A stretch of DNA of 64,000 bases from Pectobacterium sp. A5351 (GCF_028335745.1 NZ_CP116477.1:1240001-1304000); one strand, 5' to 3'; positions 7,565 through 19,848 are shown, counted from the stretch's first letter. The notes: a model not told the origin generated them from the letters alone. Numbers and translations are program-made.

Positions 7565-8932
7565 TTAATCAGGTTCGTGCAAGGGGAACTCGATGGTAAT
7601 CATCACTCCCCCTAACGGCGAATGCTCAGCATACAGCCGTCCGCTATGCGCCTCAACGATATTATTGCAGATAGCCAACCCCAGCCCAGAGCCGCCGCTG
7701 GCGCGGTTGCGTGAGCTTTCCGCACGGTAAAAGCGCTCGAAAATCAGCGTGAGCTGCTCGTCGGTCACGCCGGGGGCGCTGTCCTGCCAGATAATAGCCC
7801 AGCGTTTATGCTGCTGCATGAGGGTAATGGTCAACTGTCCCTGCTCGTCAGTGTAGCGCAGGCTATTTTCCAGCAGATTGTTAAATAGCTGGCTCAGCCG
7901 GTCTGGGTCACCAAAGACGCCAGCCTGAGTCGGTAAATCGGTGGTGAGCGTAATCTGCTTTTTCTGGAAACGCTCATGAAACGCGGCGATAGCAATATGC
8001 AGAATTTGCACCACGTCCACAGACGTTTTGCGGTAGGCCAGCGCCCCACGATCGGACAGCGTAAGCTGATGCAGATCGTCCACCAGTTTGGTCAACGTCG
8101 CGACTTCAGACTGAAGCGAATGCAGGGAATTCGAGTCGGGTTTACGTACGCCATCCTGCAAGGCTTCCAACTCGCCGCGCAGTACCGCCAGTGGCGTTCT
8201 CAACTCGTGAGAGACATCGGCCATAAACGCACGGCGAGACTGTTCGTTTTTTTCCAGCGTGATGGCAAGCTGGTTGAAATCCTGCGCCAGCCTGCCCAGT
8301 TCGTCGTGCGAGCTTGCCACTACCCGCGTGCTGAAATCCCCCGATGCCAAACTGTGCATGCCGTTGACCAGTCGTTTGACGGGGGCGAATAGGCCACGCG
8401 CGGTCAGCCAGGTGGCGATGATCGCGAGCAGCGTTGAGAGCGCGACAATCAGCCAACTGGTACGCTGCTGCTGTTGATCGAAACTGATATCGGCGTTGCG
8501 GGTCAGGCGTTCAACGGGCGAGGCGACAATCCAGCCGACCGTTTGGTTTTGTACCTCAATCGGTTGCCAGGTGCCTTCGTTCGGGATGGGGGCGGGAGAT
8601 CCAAACAGCTTGCGTTTGCCGGTATCGAGCACCCACAGGCGCACGCGTAGCCCCTGCATACTGTTGTCGGTGTCGTTGTTCTGATCCAGCGAGTGCAGCA
8701 TTTTGAACACCAGCCGGTCATTGTTGCGCAGGAATGACCAGTCGCCGTGCTGCTGATATTGTTCCGCCAGCGCATCGCGCAGTTGCGTGACCCGCTGTTC
8801 GTTGCCGCGCTTAATGTAGTCGATAAAGCCGCGTTCGAAGCTGACGCGCACACCCCAATGCATGGTAATCAGTACCAGCATGCAGGTGGCGAAAATCGCG
8901 AGAAACAGCTTGGCGGTGATTCCGAATTTCAT
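7565..8932 (-). CDS. baeS: Sensor histidine kinase BaeS
   Basis: Inner-membrane sensor kinase of 455 residues. TM1 spans about residues 8-27, the periplasmic sensor about 30-155, and TM2 about 160-180. A HAMP domain follows, then the dimerisation domain with phospho-acceptor H242 in FMADVSHELRTPLAVLRGE. The ATPase domain shows LLENSLRYTD (N box) and GGSGLGLAICNNIVEAH (G box). The start ATG at 8932 has GAGG five bases upstream. It lies 7 bp after mdtD and 24 bp before baeR, in the order found in E. coli. Confidence 0.95.
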   Translation of the reverse strand: MKFGITAKLFLAIFATCMLVLITMHWGVRVSFERGFIDYIKRGNEQRVTQLRDALAEQYQQHGDWSFLRNNDRLVFKMLHSLDQNNDTDNSMQGLRVRLWVLDTGKRKLFGSPAPIPNEGTWQPIEVQNQTVGWIVASPVERLTRNADISFDQQQQRTSWLIVALSTLLAIIATWLTARGLFAPVKRLVNGMHSLASGDFSTRVVASSHDELGRLAQDFNQLAITLEKNEQSRRAFMADVSHELRTPLAVLRGELEALQDGVRKPDSNSLHSLQSEVATLTKLVDDLHQLTLSDRGALAYRKTSVDVVQILHIAIAAFHERFQKKQITLTTDLPTQAGVFGDPDRLSQLFNNLLENSLRYTDEQGQLTITLMQQHKRWAIIWQDSAPGVTDEQLTLIFERFYRAESSRNRASGGSGLGLAICNNIVEAHSGRLYAEHSPLGGVMITIEFPLHEPD

Positions 8933-8939
8933 AACGACC

Positions 8940-10340
8940 TCACGATTTGCGCGGCAGCGTTGACTGCTTGACGCTGTCCATTGGCACGCGATTAAAAATC
9001 AACACGGGCAGGGCGATGATCACGATCATGCTGAGATAGGTGTAAATAAACACCATATGGGTTTCCCCGCTCCCCGCCGCCATATGCGGTTGGGAAAACA
9101 TGCCCAGCAGAATGCCTGCGATGCTGACGCCGAGGCTGGTGGATAACTGCATCGTCATCGACAGCAGGCTATTGCCGCCGCTGGCGAGCGTATCCGGCAG
9201 ATCTTTCAGCGTCAGTGTGTTCATGGTGGAAAAACGAACGGCGTTCACCATCCCAAGGAAGAACAAGACAATTGGGATCATCCAGATCCATTGCATCAGC
9301 GCGACCAGTGCGAACAGCGCCGTGACCAGCGCCAGCAGCAGCGTGGAGACAATCAGCACGCGGCGGTAGCCAAGTCGGTTGACGACCTGCACCACGATCC
9401 GCTTCATTCCCATGCTGCCTAGTACCATCGGCACCATCATCAGCCCGGCGTGGAACGGAGAAAACCCCATTCCCAACTGTAAAAACAGCGGCGTCATAAA
9501 CGGCAACATGCCGCTGCCGATGCGCGCCAAGAGCCCACCTGTCAGGCCGATAGAAAAGGTGGATGTGTCGAACAGATGCAGGTTAAACAGCGCCCGTTTG
9601 TTGTGGCGCGCGTGCAGCCAGTAGCTTAATAGCGCGATCAGCCCGACGGCGATTAACGCGAAAATGGCAATCGGTGGGATGCCCAGGCTGCGGTTGCCGT
9701 CCAGCGCCAGCGTTAAGGTGGCCATGCCAACTGCAAGCCAGAGGAAGCCGCTGATGTCAAAACGCTGCGTCCGCATAGTGTAATTGGGCATCAGGAACCA
9801 GGTTGCCAGCGCGCCGATAATACCAACGGGCAGGTTGATGAGGAAGATCCAGTGCCAACTGGCATATTCCACCAGAAAGCCGCCGAGCGCGGGCCCCATT
9901 AACGGGCCAATCTGGCCGGGTAGCGTCACGAATGTCATCGCCGCCATATACTGATCGCGCGGGACGATCTTTATCACCGTCAGGCGGCCTACCGGCACCA
10001 TCATCGCACCGCCGACGCCCTGAATGACGCGTGAGGCCAGCAGCTCATTCAGCGTTTCCGAACGGGCGCACAGCAGTGAGCCGAGCGTAAACAGCAAAAT
10101 CGCGGTGAAAAAGATGTTCTTCACGCCGATACGATCGGCCAGCCAGCCGCTGGCAGGCAGCATCACCGCAACGGTCAGCACATAGGAAACAATCACCGAA
10201 TGCATATGCAGCGGGCTTTCATTTAGACTCGCGGCCATTGAAGGCAGCGCGGTATTCACGATGGTGGTATCCAGCGTTTGCATAAAAAAGCCAAAGGCAA
10301 CAATCCAGAGCTGCCAGCGGACGGAGGCTGGTTGGGTCAT
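8940..10340 (-). CDS. mdtD: MFS transporter MdtD (DHA2 family)
   Basis: 466-residue major facilitator of the 14-TM drug:H+ antiporter (DHA2) class. The N terminus [27 protein letters not shown] carries the DHA2 motif D1, followed by [13 protein letters not shown] (motif A) and [18 protein letters not shown] (motif C). In E. coli, mdtD is the fourth gene of mdtABCD-baeSR but is not needed for drug efflux by MdtABC. Here it is separated from mdtC by 413 bp holding a structured repeat (10420-10707). It probably still belongs to the BaeR-controlled transcript, but may also have its own promoter. Confidence 0.93.
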   Translation of the reverse strand: MTQPASVRWQLWIVAFGFFMQTLDTTIVNTALPSMAASLNESPLHMHSVIVSYVLTVAVMLPASGWLADRIGVKNIFFTAILLFTLGSLLCARSETLNELLASRVIQGVGGAMMVPVGRLTVIKIVPRDQYMAAMTFVTLPGQIGPLMGPALGGFLVEYASWHWIFLINLPVGIIGALATWFLMPNYTMRTQRFDISGFLWLAVGMATLTLALDGNRSLGIPPIAIFALIAVGLIALLSYWLHARHNKRALFNLHLFDTSTFSIGLTGGLLARIGSGMLPFMTPLFLQLGMGFSPFHAGLMMVPMVLGSMGMKRIVVQVVNRLGYRRVLIVSTLLLALVTALFALVALMQWIWMIPIVLFFLGMVNAVRFSTMNTLTLKDLPDTLASGGNSLLSMTMQLSTSLGVSIAGILLGMFSQPHMAAGSGETHMVFIYTYLSMIVIIALPVLIFNRVPMDSVKQSTLPRKS

Positions 10341-10419
10341 CTTCCATGACCCTCTGGATAGTTGGATATATTCGGCATCGTCGGTGGTGTCCTCACATTG
10401 TGAATATTTTTATCTCGGC

Positions 10420-10707
10420 GAGGTTTCGTGCGCTCAAGTATCACCGTTTTTCTAGTAGCGTTCCGAACGCGCCCGACCAAGGGCGGCTCAATTGCCGTCG
10501 CCCTTGGAACCCTGGCTTTTGGCGGGAAATTATGCCGCTATGCGGTGCCTTCGGGAAAAGCATCCTCTTTGCGGACCGCCGCTGACGCGTTCCCTACGCG
10601 GCATCGGCTTGCGCGGCATCCATGCCGCTTATCCGAGAGTATGCTTTTCCCTCAGCATAATTTACGCCAAGGTGGGAGTACGTTGCGAGTTAAGCGCACG
10701 AAACCTC
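10420..10707 (+). repeat. Structured terminal-inverted-repeat element, family A copy 1
   Basis: 288-bp element bounded by perfect 15-bp inverted repeats, GAGGTTTCGTGCGCT (10420-10434) and AGCGCACGAAACCTC (10693-10707). Inside are a triloop hairpin GCGTT-ccg-AACGC (10458-10470), a hairpin CCAAGGGCG/CGCCCTTGG (10477-10507), a long-range stem GGCGGGAAATTATGC (10521-10535)/GCATAATTTACGCC (10655-10668), a nested stem at 10553-10568/10636-10651, and a hairpin at 10578-10608. The same helices recur with different bases in copies 2 and 3. It has no credible coding frame. It sits between mdtC and mdtD, antisense to their transcription in the orientation used here. The flanks 10341-10419 and 10708-10753 hold nothing I can name. 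Confidence 0.8.
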
Positions 10708-10753
10708 CCCAGAAATAGCATGTTATTAGATCTTTACCGTTGCTCATATTCAG

Positions 10754-13700
10754 TCATGATAGTGACAAATCCTTCTCCGGGGCTTTGCGACGAATATGCC
10801 TCAGCTTGTCGAAAAACAGATACACCACCGGGGTGGTGTACAGCGTGAGGATTTGGCTCATCACCAGCCCGCCGACAATCGTGATGCCGAGTGGCTGGCG
10901 CAGCTCGGCACCATCACCGCTGGTCAGCACCAGCGGTAGTGCACCAAACAGCGCGGCCAGCGTGGTCATCATAATCGGGCGGAAACGCAGCAGGCAGGCC
11001 TGAAAAATGGCGTCCTGTGCGCTCAACCCGCCGCTGCGCTGCGCCACCAGCGCAAAATCCACCATCATGATCGCATTCTTCTTCACGATCCCAATCAGCA
11101 ACATGATGCCAATCAGCGCGACCAGACTAAACGGTGCGCCAAACCACTCCAGCGCCAGCAACGCCCCCACGCCCGCCGAGGGCAGGGTAGACAGAATCGT
11201 CAGCGGATGCACATAGCTCTCATACAGCATACCCAGCACGATATACACGGTGATAATCGCCGCCAGAATCAGCAACAGTTGGGAAGACTGTGATTGCTGG
11301 AACGCCTGCGCCGTACCGGAGAACTTTCCGCGTACTGCGGGTGGCACGCCCAGCGACGTCATGGTTCTTTCTATCGCCGCCGTGGCGCTGGACAGATCGG
11401 TGCCTTCCGGCAGGTTGAAAGAGATGGTCGAGGCGGCAGACAACCCCTGATGGTTCACCGATAGTGGCGCGTTGATCGGCTTCCAACTGGCGAAATAAGA
11501 GAGCGGGATAGGCTTACCTTCGTTATTGATCACGAACATCTTGTTCAGTGAATTGACGTCCTGCGTGTAGGCATCGTCCACTTCCATCACCACCTTATAT
11601 TGGTTTAATGGCTGGTAAATGGTTGAAATCTGGCGCTGTCCGAAGGCGTTATTGAGCAGTGCGTTAGCGGCAGAAACGCTGATGCCGAGCTGCGCCATCG
11701 CATCGCGATCGTAGGTGAGCGCCATTTCCGCGCCTTTATCTTGCTGATCGGAGTTCACGTCGGCCAATTCAGGCAGTTTGCTGAAAGCGGTGCGAATCTT
11801 GGGTTCCCAGATGCGCAGCTCGCTCAAATCGTCAGACAGCAGCGTGTACTGATACCCGGCATTCGCTTCCCGACCGCCGATGCGAATATCCTGCACCGGC
11901 ATGAGAAACAGGTTAGCGCCGGGTTCTTTTGCCAGCTTGATGCGCAGGCGGCTGATCACCTGCTGTGCCGATACATCTCGCTCGGACAGCGGCTTAAGCG
12001 AGATAAACATTGAGCCGCTGTTGGTGCGCGATCCGCCAGTAAACCCGTTCACGTTATCCACCGCCGGGTCGCTGCTGACAATGGTCATGAAGTTCTGGAG
12101 TTTTACCGTCATGGCCTGAAAAGAAATACTCTGATCTGCCTGAATAAAGCCCATCAGCCTGCCCGTGTCCTGCTCTGGGAAGAAGGTCTTGGGAATGCTG
12201 ATATACAGCCAGACGTTGAGCGCGATCGTGCCCAGCAGGAGCAGCAACACCCAGCGTGCATGGTTGAGCACCCACTTCAGCGAGCGCCCGTAGCCTTGTT
12301 GCATCGCCAACAGCACGCGGTTAAAACCACGGGTGCGTGGCTGGCTACGCTTGGGAACGGCACGTAGCAGGCGGGCGCACAGCATCGGCGTCAGCGTCAG
12401 CGAGATCAGCAGCGAAATCATGATTGCCACCGACAGCGTGACGGCGAATTCGCGGAATAACCGCCCCGGCAAGCCATCCATCAGCAGCAGGGGGATGAAC
12501 ACCGCCACCAGCGACAGGCTCATGGATAAGACGGTGAACCCCACTTCACGCACGCCCTGAAGCGACGCCGGTAGCGGCTTCATGCCAGCTTCGATGTGGC
12601 GGGAAATATTCTCCAGCACCACGATGGCGTCATCCACCACGAAACCGGTGGCAATGGTCAGCGCCATCAGCGACAGGTTGTTTAGGCTAAAGCCGCACAG
12701 GTACATCGCTGCGAAGGTGCCGATAAGCGATGCCGGTACGGCCAGTGCCGGAATGGCGGTTGCCCGGCCGGAACGTAGGAACAGGAAGACGACCAAAATA
12801 ACCAGCGCGACGGCGACCACCAGTGATTGTTCCACTTCTGCCAGTGACGCGCGAATGGTGGGAGAACGATCCTGTGCGACATCCAACTGTATTTCGGCAG
12901 GCAGGCTGGCGCGCAGTTCCGGCATGGCGGCGCGGATATTGTCTACCGTGGTAATAATGTTGGCATCCGGCGCGCGGCGAATCATCACCAGAATCGCAGG
13001 CTTCGAGTTCGCCATCCCTGCGTTACGGGAGTTCTGCACCGAATCTTCTACCGTGGCGACGTCGCTCAGGCGGACGGCGGCCCCGTTGTTGTAGTGGATA
13101 ATCAGCGGCGCGTAGGCATCGGCAGTTTTGAGTTCATCGTTGGTTTGTATCTGCCAGCTTTTCTGGCTGTTTTCCACATTCCCCAGCGGCTGGCGCACGT
13201 TCGCCTGCGCGATGGCCTGCCGCACCTCATCGAGGGAAATTCCCTGATTAAACAGCGCAACTGGATTCAGCGCGACGCGCACGGCGGGCAGTGAACTCCC
13301 GCCGATGGAGACATCGCCAACGCCTTCCATCTGCGAAATTTTTTGCGACAGCTGGGTAGAGGCAAAGTCGTACAGCTGTCCCTGACTGTAGGTGTCCGAG
13401 GTCAGCGTCAGAATCATGACGGGGGCGTCGGACGGATTGACTTTGCGGTAGGTCGGGCGGCTGGACATACCGGACGGCAGCAGGTTCTGTGCCGCATTGA
13501 TGGCCGCCTGCACATCACGCGCTGCGCCATTGATATCCCTGTCGAGGTTAAACACCAGAATAACGCGCGTGCTGCCGAGCGAACTGGTGGAGGTCATTTC
13601 GCTGACGCCTGCGATCCTGCCGAGCGCCCGTTCCAGCGGCGTCGCGACGGCGGAGGCCATCGTTTCCGGCGAGGCACCGGGCAGCGAAGCGCTGACCGAA

Positions 13701-13834
13701 ATCACCGGGAAATCCACCTGCGGCAGCGGTGACACTGGCAACAGGCGGAAACCCAGTACGCCACAGAGCGCGATGGCCAGCGTCAGCAGCAGGGTGGCGA
13801 CGGGCCGGTGAATGAACAGGGCGAAGAACTTCAC
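10754..13834 (-). CDS. mdtC: Multidrug efflux RND permease subunit MdtC
   Basis: 1026-residue RND transporter, the usual MdtC length. The N terminus [45 protein letters not shown] is typical. TM4 carries the proton-relay acidic pair in [16 protein letters not shown], and the C-terminal half has [15 protein letters not shown]. MdtC pairs with MdtB as a heterotrimer (B2C) that exports bile salts and novobiocin with MdtA and TolC. The gene overlaps mdtB by 4 bp (ATGA), indicating translational coupling. It is followed by repeat element A1 rather than directly by mdtD. Confidence 0.96.
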   Translation of the reverse strand: MKFFALFIHRPVATLLLTLAIALCGVLGFRLLPVSPLPQVDFPVISVSASLPGASPETMASAVATPLERALGRIAGVSEMTSTSSLGSTRVILVFNLDRDINGAARDVQAAINAAQNLLPSGMSSRPTYRKVNPSDAPVMILTLTSDTYSQGQLYDFASTQLSQKISQMEGVGDVSIGGSSLPAVRVALNPVALFNQGISLDEVRQAIAQANVRQPLGNVENSQKSWQIQTNDELKTADAYAPLIIHYNNGAAVRLSDVATVEDSVQNSRNAGMANSKPAILVMIRRAPDANIITTVDNIRAAMPELRASLPAEIQLDVAQDRSPTIRASLAEVEQSLVVAVALVILVVFLFLRSGRATAIPALAVPASLIGTFAAMYLCGFSLNNLSLMALTIATGFVVDDAIVVLENISRHIEAGMKPLPASLQGVREVGFTVLSMSLSLVAVFIPLLLMDGLPGRLFREFAVTLSVAIMISLLISLTLTPMLCARLLRAVPKRSQPRTRGFNRVLLAMQQGYGRSLKWVLNHARWVLLLLLGTIALNVWLYISIPKTFFPEQDTGRLMGFIQADQSISFQAMTVKLQNFMTIVSSDPAVDNVNGFTGGSRTNSGSMFISLKPLSERDVSAQQVISRLRIKLAKEPGANLFLMPVQDIRIGGREANAGYQYTLLSDDLSELRIWEPKIRTAFSKLPELADVNSDQQDKGAEMALTYDRDAMAQLGISVSAANALLNNAFGQRQISTIYQPLNQYKVVMEVDDAYTQDVNSLNKMFVINNEGKPIPLSYFASWKPINAPLSVNHQGLSAASTISFNLPEGTDLSSATAAIERTMTSLGVPPAVRGKFSGTAQAFQQSQSSQLLLILAAIITVYIVLGMLYESYVHPLTILSTLPSAGVGALLALEWFGAPFSLVALIGIMLLIGIVKKNAIMMVDFALVAQRSGGLSAQDAIFQACLLRFRPIMMTTLAALFGALPLVLTSGDGAELRQPLGITIVGGLVMSQILTLYTTPVVYLFFDKLRHIRRKAPEKDLSLS

Positions 13835-16800
13835 TCGGTTTCTTCCTCCTGACGCGCTAAACGGCGGAAACGCGTCGCCAGACGGTCAAACAGCAAATAA
13901 ATCACCGGTGTGGTAAACAGCGTCAGAATTTGGCTCATGATTAGGCCACCGACCATACAGATCCCCAGCGGCTGGCGCAGTTCTGCGCCGACGCCGGTAC
14001 TCAGCATCAGCGGCAGCGCACTCAGCAGCGCCGCCATAGTGGTCATCAAAATCGGCCGGAAACGCAGCAGACAGGCCTGATAAATCGCGTCATATGGTTT
14101 CATGCCCTGTTCTCGCTCCGCCGCCAGCGCGAAGTCGATCATCATGATGGCGTTCTTCTTCACGATCCCGATGAGCAAAATGATTCCGATAATGGCGATC
14201 ACATCCAGCTCATTCCCCGCCATCATCAGCGCCAGCAGCGCACCGACGCCCGCCGTGGGCAGCGTGGACAAGATGGTGATAGGGTGAATAACGCTCTCGT
14301 ACAGCACGCCGAGCACGATGTACATCGCGACAATCGCCGCGACGATGAGCCATACGGTGCTGCTCAGCGCTGACTGGAACGCCAGCGTACTGCCCTGAAA
14401 ACGCGTGGTGATATCCGCAGGCAGGTTCATCTGCTGCTCGGCCTGCGTGATGGCATCAACGGCTTCGCCCAGCGCATAGCCTTTAGCGACGTTGAAGGAG
14501 ATCGTCGTCGACGGGAACTGGTCAATATGGTTGATCGCCAACGGCCCCTGACGCTCTTCAATGGTGGCAATACTGCTGAGCGGAATGGTTCCGCCGTCGC
14601 TGCTGATGAGGCGCACGTCGTTCAGCGCGTCCAGACCGGTGTTGTTGGTCGTATCGTGTTCCAGCACCACGCGGTACTGGCTAGCTTGCGTATAGATGGT
14701 GGAAACCAGTCGCTGACCAAAGGCGTTGTACAGCGCGCTATCGACCTGTGACATTGTAATACCCAAACGGCTGGCGCTGTCGCGGTTCACGTTGACGTAG
14801 GCGACCGCTGCGCCGTCTTGCCAGTCGCTGCTGACATCCTCTAGCTGCGGCAGCTTTTTCAACTCAATCATCAGCTTGGGCACCCACTCGCTCAGTTCGT
14901 CCAGCGACATCGCCTGCAACGTAAACTGGTATTGCGTGCGGCTGATCTGGGTGTCGATGGTGAGATCCTGCACCGGTTGCAGATACAGTTGGATGCCAGG
15001 GATCTGGGCGGTTTGCTGTTGCAGGCGACTGATGATCTCTGGAATACGTTCGCTGCGTTCACTGAGCGGTTTCAGGTTTATTTGCAGTCGGCCGCTGTTC
15101 AGCGCGGCATTGGTGCCGTCAACGCCGATGAACGAGGACACGCTCTCCACCGTCGGATCTTTCATGATGATGGATGCAACGCGCTGCTGGCGGTCGGCCA
15201 TATTGCTGAACGAGACCGTCTGCGGAGCCTGCACGGTGCCCTGAATGATGCCGTTATCCTGTATTGGGAAGAAGCCTTTCGGGATCCAGATATAGAGCAA
15301 AACTGTCAGCAGCAGCGTACCAAGTGCGACGCTGAGCGTCAGCCACGGATGATTCAGCACCTTGCGCAGCCAGACGCCGTAGGCATCAATCAGGCGAGTG
15401 AAGAAACGTTCGCTGGCGCGGGTAAAGCGGTTCTGTTTACGCAGCGACTGATGGCTCAGCATTCGGGCGCACATCATGGGTGTCAGCGTGAGCGAAACGA
15501 CGGCGGAAATCAGGATAGACACCGCCAGCGTGACGGCGAATTCGCGGAACAGGCGTCCGACGATATCGCCCATAAACAGCAGCGGGATCAGCACGGCGAT
15601 GAGTGAGAAGGTCAGGGAGATAATGGTGAAGCCAATTTCTCCTGCGCCCTTCAGCGCCGCGTTAAGCGGTTTTTCCCCTTTTTCGATATAGCGGGCGATG
15701 TTTTCAATCACCACGATGGCATCGTCCACCACGAAACCGGTGGCGATGGTCAGCGCCATGAGCGTCAGGTTATTGATGGAGAAACCGAGAAAGTACATCG
15801 CGGCAAAGGTGCCAATCAGCGACAGCGGCACGGCAATGCTGGGGATCAGCGTGGCGACGGCGTTACGCAAGAACAGGTAAATCACCATCACGACCAGCGC
15901 GATAGCCAGCAGCAGTTCGAACTGGACGTCTTTCACCGAGGCGCGAATGCTGGTGGTGCGGTCAGTCAGCGTGGTGACTTCGACAGCGTTTGGCAGGCTC
16001 GCTTTTAACGCGGGCAGCATCTTGCTAATGCTGTCCGTGGTCGTGATGACGTTGGCACCCGGCTGGCGCTGAACGTTGATAATGATCGCCTGCTGCCGAT
16101 TCGCCCAGGCACCGAGATGAATATTCTCGGCGGCCTGTTCAATCGTCGCGACATCCTGAAGCCGTATCGGTGCGCCATTCTTCCACGCGACAATCAGCCT
16201 GCGGTAATCATCAACGGATTTCATTTGATCGTTGGCGGAGAGCGTGACCGAGCGCGTCGGACCGTCCAGACTCCCCTTGGCAGAATTCACGTTGGCGGCG
16301 GTAATCGCGGTGCGGATTGTTTCGCTGGTCAAGCCGTATGCCGCCAGCGCTGGCGCGTTCAGCCTGACCCGCACGGCCGGACGCTGCCCACCGGCTAATG
16401 ACACCAGACCGACGCCCGCCACCTGAGAGATTTTCTGCGCGATGCGGTTGTCCACCATGTCCTGCACCTGCGTCATCGACATGGCGCTGGAGGTGACGGC
16501 CAGCGTCATAATCGGCGGATCCGCCGGATTCACCTTGCTGTAGGTTGGCGGGTAGGGCAGATCGTTAGGCAGCAGGTTGCTGGCCGCATTGATGGCGGCC
16601 TGCACATCCTGTTCGGCGACGTCCAGCGATAGCTCAAGCTGGAATTGAAGCGTAATGACGGATGCGCCGCCTGCGCTCTGCGTCGACATCTGTTTCAGCC
16701 CGGACATCTGGCCGAACTGCCGCTCCAGCGGCGCGGTAATTGCGGAGGTCACCACATCGGGGCTGGCACCGGGATACAGGGTAATAACCTGAATCGTCGG

Positions 16801-16953
16801 ATAATCGACTTCGGGCAACGCGGATACCGGCAGCGCCCGATAGCCGATGATTCCGGCCAGCAGAATGGCGATCATCAGCAGCGTCGTGGCGACCGGACGC
16901 AGAATAAACAGGCGCGACGGGCCACCGCCGCTGGCTGGAACGGTATCCTGCAT
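13831..16953 (-). CDS. mdtB: Multidrug efflux RND permease subunit MdtB
   Basis: 1040-residue RND transporter. It begins [54 protein letters not shown], the MdtB form of the N terminus. The TM4 motif [27 protein letters not shown] contains the DD proton-relay pair. The periplasmic docking and pore domains lie between TM1-2 and TM7-8 as in AcrB-like pumps. In E. coli it forms the functional B2C pump with MdtC. It overlaps mdtA by 1 bp and mdtC by 4 bp. Confidence 0.96.
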   Translation of the reverse strand: MQDTVPASGGGPSRLFILRPVATTLLMIAILLAGIIGYRALPVSALPEVDYPTIQVITLYPGASPDVVTSAITAPLERQFGQMSGLKQMSTQSAGGASVITLQFQLELSLDVAEQDVQAAINAASNLLPNDLPYPPTYSKVNPADPPIMTLAVTSSAMSMTQVQDMVDNRIAQKISQVAGVGLVSLAGGQRPAVRVRLNAPALAAYGLTSETIRTAITAANVNSAKGSLDGPTRSVTLSANDQMKSVDDYRRLIVAWKNGAPIRLQDVATIEQAAENIHLGAWANRQQAIIINVQRQPGANVITTTDSISKMLPALKASLPNAVEVTTLTDRTTSIRASVKDVQFELLLAIALVVMVIYLFLRNAVATLIPSIAVPLSLIGTFAAMYFLGFSINNLTLMALTIATGFVVDDAIVVIENIARYIEKGEKPLNAALKGAGEIGFTIISLTFSLIAVLIPLLFMGDIVGRLFREFAVTLAVSILISAVVSLTLTPMMCARMLSHQSLRKQNRFTRASERFFTRLIDAYGVWLRKVLNHPWLTLSVALGTLLLTVLLYIWIPKGFFPIQDNGIIQGTVQAPQTVSFSNMADRQQRVASIIMKDPTVESVSSFIGVDGTNAALNSGRLQINLKPLSERSERIPEIISRLQQQTAQIPGIQLYLQPVQDLTIDTQISRTQYQFTLQAMSLDELSEWVPKLMIELKKLPQLEDVSSDWQDGAAVAYVNVNRDSASRLGITMSQVDSALYNAFGQRLVSTIYTQASQYRVVLEHDTTNNTGLDALNDVRLISSDGGTIPLSSIATIEERQGPLAINHIDQFPSTTISFNVAKGYALGEAVDAITQAEQQMNLPADITTRFQGSTLAFQSALSSTVWLIVAAIVAMYIVLGVLYESVIHPITILSTLPTAGVGALLALMMAGNELDVIAIIGIILLIGIVKKNAIMMIDFALAAEREQGMKPYDAIYQACLLRFRPILMTTMAALLSALPLMLSTGVGAELRQPLGICMVGGLIMSQILTLFTTPVIYLLFDRLATRFRRLARQEEETE

Positions 16954-18185
16954 CAGGATTTCTCCCCAGTGATGGCGGGCGTTTTCTCCGTCAGCGCTGA
17001 GGGCACGACTTCCACTTTCGCCCCTTCGGTCAGGCGGTCGATACCGTCAGTGACGACTTTCACATCGGCGTCTAATCCGGCCGTCACCACAACCAACTGG
17101 CCGTACTGAATACTGGTGGTAACCTGACGTTTACTGACTTCGTTTTTATCATTCAGAATCCAGACGAAACGGCCTTCATTCCCCATTTGCACGGCAGCGG
17201 AAGGGGCGACGACCGCGTTTTTCAGCGTATCGACCTTCATGCGGATATTCACGAACTGGTTCGGGAACAGGGCATCGTCCAGATTATCAAAACGCGCCTT
17301 GAGTTTGATCGTGCCTGTGGTGGTGTCGATCTGGTTGTCCATGCTCAACAGCGTGCCCTGTGAGAGTTTCTTTTGATTGGCACGATCCCAGGCTTCCACT
17401 ACAGGCGGCTGGCCTGATTTCTGCGCGCTCAGAATGGTGGCGATTTCCGCTTCCGGTACGGTAAAGACGACATCAATCGGGTAGGTCTGCGTAATCACGA
17501 CAAGGCCATTGGTGTCGCCGCTGGTGATGTAATTCCCGACATCGACCTGCTTTAAGCCGATCCGACCGCTGATCGGCGCGGTGATCTTGCTGTAATCCAA
17601 CTGGAGCTGTGCGCTGGCGACGGCGCCTTCATCGGCTTTTAGCGTGCCTTCCGCCTGACGAACGGCGGCAGTTTGCGCATCCAGCTCCTGACGGGAGATC
17701 AGATTGGTTTTCACCAGTTGTTGGTAGCGCGCTAAATCCTGTTGAGCATTAGCCAGCACGGCCCGATCTTTTGCCAACTGCCCTTGTGCTTGCGTCAGTT
17801 CAACCTGAAAAGGACGCGGGTCAATTTCCGCCAGCAGGTCGCCAGCCTTAACCTGTTGCCCTTCCTGAAAGTGCAGCGCCATCAGTGCTCCGTTCACCCG
17901 GCTGCGCAACGTGACGGTATTGGCTGCGGTGACGGTGCCTAAACCGGACAGATAGTAGGGCACGGATGCGGATTGCGTTACTGCCGCTTGCACGGGAGCC
18001 AGCGTGCGCATAGCCGCCCGGCGTCCACCGCCATTGCCGCTTCCCGAATGTGACGTACGGGCGGCGTGCTGTTCACTCGTGCCGGGGGCGGCAGGGGGCG
18101 TCTGGGTAAAGTGGTGCCAGATCAGCACGGCAATAGCGATAACGGCGGCAAGTATCAGCAGGCCTCGGATACGTTTGGCATTCAT
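16953..18185 (-). CDS. mdtA: Multidrug efflux periplasmic adaptor MdtA
   Basis: 410-residue membrane-fusion protein that links MdtBC to TolC across the periplasm. The N terminus has a single hydrophobic segment ([19 protein letters not shown], about residues 9-27). A lipoyl-like domain ([30 protein letters not shown]) and a coiled coil ([23 protein letters not shown]) follow. The typical [18 protein letters not shown] and beta-barrel regions come next. It is the first gene of the operon. The upstream gap to nupC (18186-18429) contains a family B repeat fragment and the nupC terminator; I could not place a BaeR box with confidence. Confidence 0.95.
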   Translation of the reverse strand: MNAKRIRGLLILAAVIAIAVLIWHHFTQTPPAAPGTSEQHAARTSHSGSGNGGGRRAAMRTLAPVQAAVTQSASVPYYLSGLGTVTAANTVTLRSRVNGALMALHFQEGQQVKAGDLLAEIDPRPFQVELTQAQGQLAKDRAVLANAQQDLARYQQLVKTNLISRQELDAQTAAVRQAEGTLKADEGAVASAQLQLDYSKITAPISGRIGLKQVDVGNYITSGDTNGLVVITQTYPIDVVFTVPEAEIATILSAQKSGQPPVVEAWDRANQKKLSQGTLLSMDNQIDTTTGTIKLKARFDNLDDALFPNQFVNIRMKVDTLKNAVVAPSAAVQMGNEGRFVWILNDKNEVSKRQVTTSIQYGQLVVVTAGLDADVKVVTDGIDRLTEGAKVEVVPSALTEKTPAITGEKS

Positions 18186-18233
18186 AGTAATGGATTACTC
18201 TCTCCAGGTTGCGCGGGAAGCACGGCGTAGCCG

Positions 18234-18270
18234 CATACTTCACGCTGCATGTGCGTTGGCTGTCATACCC
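18234..18270 (+). repeat. Fragment of composite repeat (family B end module)
   Basis: CATACTTCACGCTGCATGTG followed by CGTTGGCTGTCATACCC resembles the end module of the composite repeats at 37854-38192 and 42868-43137. Only this part is present. It lies within the presumed mdtA promoter region. Confidence 0.45.
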
Positions 18271-18373
18271 AGCGCGTTATTGGACCAATGGCCGCATTTT
18301 ACTAGTTTAAACAAGGGATGCCGGACAAAAATGAAGGAAATATGGAAGATATGTCAGGGTTTGTAGGAAAAGA

Positions 18374-18398
18374 ATCCGGCAGCACAAGGCTGCCGGAT
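18374..18398 (-). terminator. Intrinsic terminator of nupC
   Basis: ATCCGGCAGC (18374-18383) and GCTGCCGGAT (18389-18398) form a perfect 10-bp stem with loop ACAAG, followed on the minus strand by TCTTTTCC. It lies about 32 bases after the nupC stop. Confidence 0.8.
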
Positions 18399-18429
18399 AG
18401 GGATAAAAATTCTATAACACAATGGAAGG

Positions 18430-19626
18430 TTACAGTACCAGACCCGCGATAGCGGCGGAAAGGATGCTCACCAGCGTAGAACCGTAAACCAGTTTCAGAC
18501 CGAAACGGGAAACCACGTTGCCCTGTTGCTCGTTCAGGCCTTTAATCGCGCCAGCGATAATCCCGATGGACGAGAAGTTAGCGAAGGACACCAGGAATAC
18601 AGACAGAATGCCCACGCTGCGTGGAGACAGTTCGCCTGCGACTTTTTGCAGTTCCAGCATTGCCACAAATTCGTTAGAAACCAGTTTGGTTGCCATGATG
18701 CTACCAACTTGCAGGGCTTCGTGAGACGGAATACCCATGATCCAGGCAAACGGGTAGAACGCGTAGCCGAGCACTTCCTGGAAGCTGATACCAAAAATGG
18801 CGCTGAAAATGGCGTTGACCGCGGCAATCAGTGCAATGAAACCGATCAGCATGGCTGCAACGATAACGGCGACTTTAAAGCCCGCCAGAATGTATTCGCC
18901 CAGCATTTCAAAGAAGCTCTGATTTTCATGCAGATTACCCAACTGCAACTCCGGTTCTTCACCGACTTTGTAGGGGTTAATCAGCGACAGCACGATGAAG
19001 GTACTGAACATGTTCAGAATCAGCGCAGCAACGACGAACTTGGCATCCAGCATCGACATGTACGCCCCGACGATAGACATCGACACGGTCGACATGGCAG
19101 TAGCAGACATGGTGTACATGCGCTTTTCAGACATCTTGCCCAGAATATCTTTATAGGCAATGAAGTTTTCGGACTGGCCGAGAATCAGTGAACTGACCGC
19201 GTTAAAGGATTCCAGTTTGCCCATGCCGTTCACTTTGGACAGGAGCGTACCAATGGCGCGGATGACGATCGGCAACACCCTAATGTGTTGCAGGATACCG
19301 ATCAGCGCGGAAATGAAGACGATAGGGCAGAGCACTTTAAAGAAGAAAGAAATCAGGTTCTTCTCGCTATTTACCATGTCACCGAATACGAAGTCCGTCC
19401 CCTGGCCTGCAAATCCGAGTAATTTGTCGAATACCGCTGCGAACCCTTTGACGACCCCTAACCCAACGTTTGAGTACAGGAAGAAGTAAGCGAGCAAAAT
19501 TTCGATGACAAGTAGCTGAATAATAAAACGAATACGAATGCTTTTACGATCGCGGCAGACAAGCAGCGCCAGCGCCGTAACAACAACCAGCGCCAGAATA
19601 AATTGCGCGATATGGGACAAGGACAT
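18430..19626 (-). CDS. nupC: Nucleoside:H+ symporter NupC
   Basis: Concentrative nucleoside transporter in the inner membrane, about 398 residues. Strong identity with E. coli NupC runs throughout, for example [41 protein letters not shown] (substrate-binding region) and [14 protein letters not shown]...[41 protein letters not shown]. The frame is open to 19662, but the ATG at 19626 gives [23 protein letters not shown], matching the family start, and has GGAG about 8 bases upstream. It imports pyrimidine and some purine nucleosides. It has its own terminator. Confidence 0.95.
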   Translation of the reverse strand: MSLSHIAQFILALVVVTALALLVCRDRKSIRIRFIIQLLVIEILLAYFFLYSNVGLGVVKGFAAVFDKLLGFAGQGTDFVFGDMVNSEKNLISFFFKVLCPIVFISALIGILQHIRVLPIVIRAIGTLLSKVNGMGKLESFNAVSSLILGQSENFIAYKDILGKMSEKRMYTMSATAMSTVSMSIVGAYMSMLDAKFVVAALILNMFSTFIVLSLINPYKVGEEPELQLGNLHENQSFFEMLGEYILAGFKVAVIVAAMLIGFIALIAAVNAIFSAIFGISFQEVLGYAFYPFAWIMGIPSHEALQVGSIMATKLVSNEFVAMLELQKVAGELSPRSVGILSVFLVSFANFSSIGIIAGAIKGLNEQQGNVVSRFGLKLVYGSTLVSILSAAIAGLVL

Positions 19627-19812
19627 GTGTGCTCCAAATATGAGGCAGGCCAAATTTTCCACGTCATTTTATGTAACGCGTGTATTAAAAGTGAGAGGAA
19701 GAACGCAAAAAAACAATTATACCTTGGGATTTTATCTAAACTAAATGCTACGTCTCGTTATTCGCACTTTTCTGGTCATTCATTATTCTTATCCCAAACA
19801 GAAAGTGGCATT

Positions 19813-19848
19813 GTCCTACCGTAGATGTCAGGTAGGCGGGTTTTTTTT
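19813..19848 (+). terminator. Orphan intrinsic terminator
   Basis: CCTACC (19815-19820), loop, GGTAGG (19831-19836), CGGG and then eight Ts (19841-19848): a good rho-independent terminator reading rightward. No plus-strand gene precedes it; nupC is divergent and the aldo-keto reductase starts 36 bases later. It could end a short RNA or act as a leader attenuator. Confidence 0.65.

Noticed and set aside
18186..18429. BaeR box upstream of mdtA
   Set aside because: Only loose ATTGG-like matches were found; none fits the published BaeR site well enough to report.
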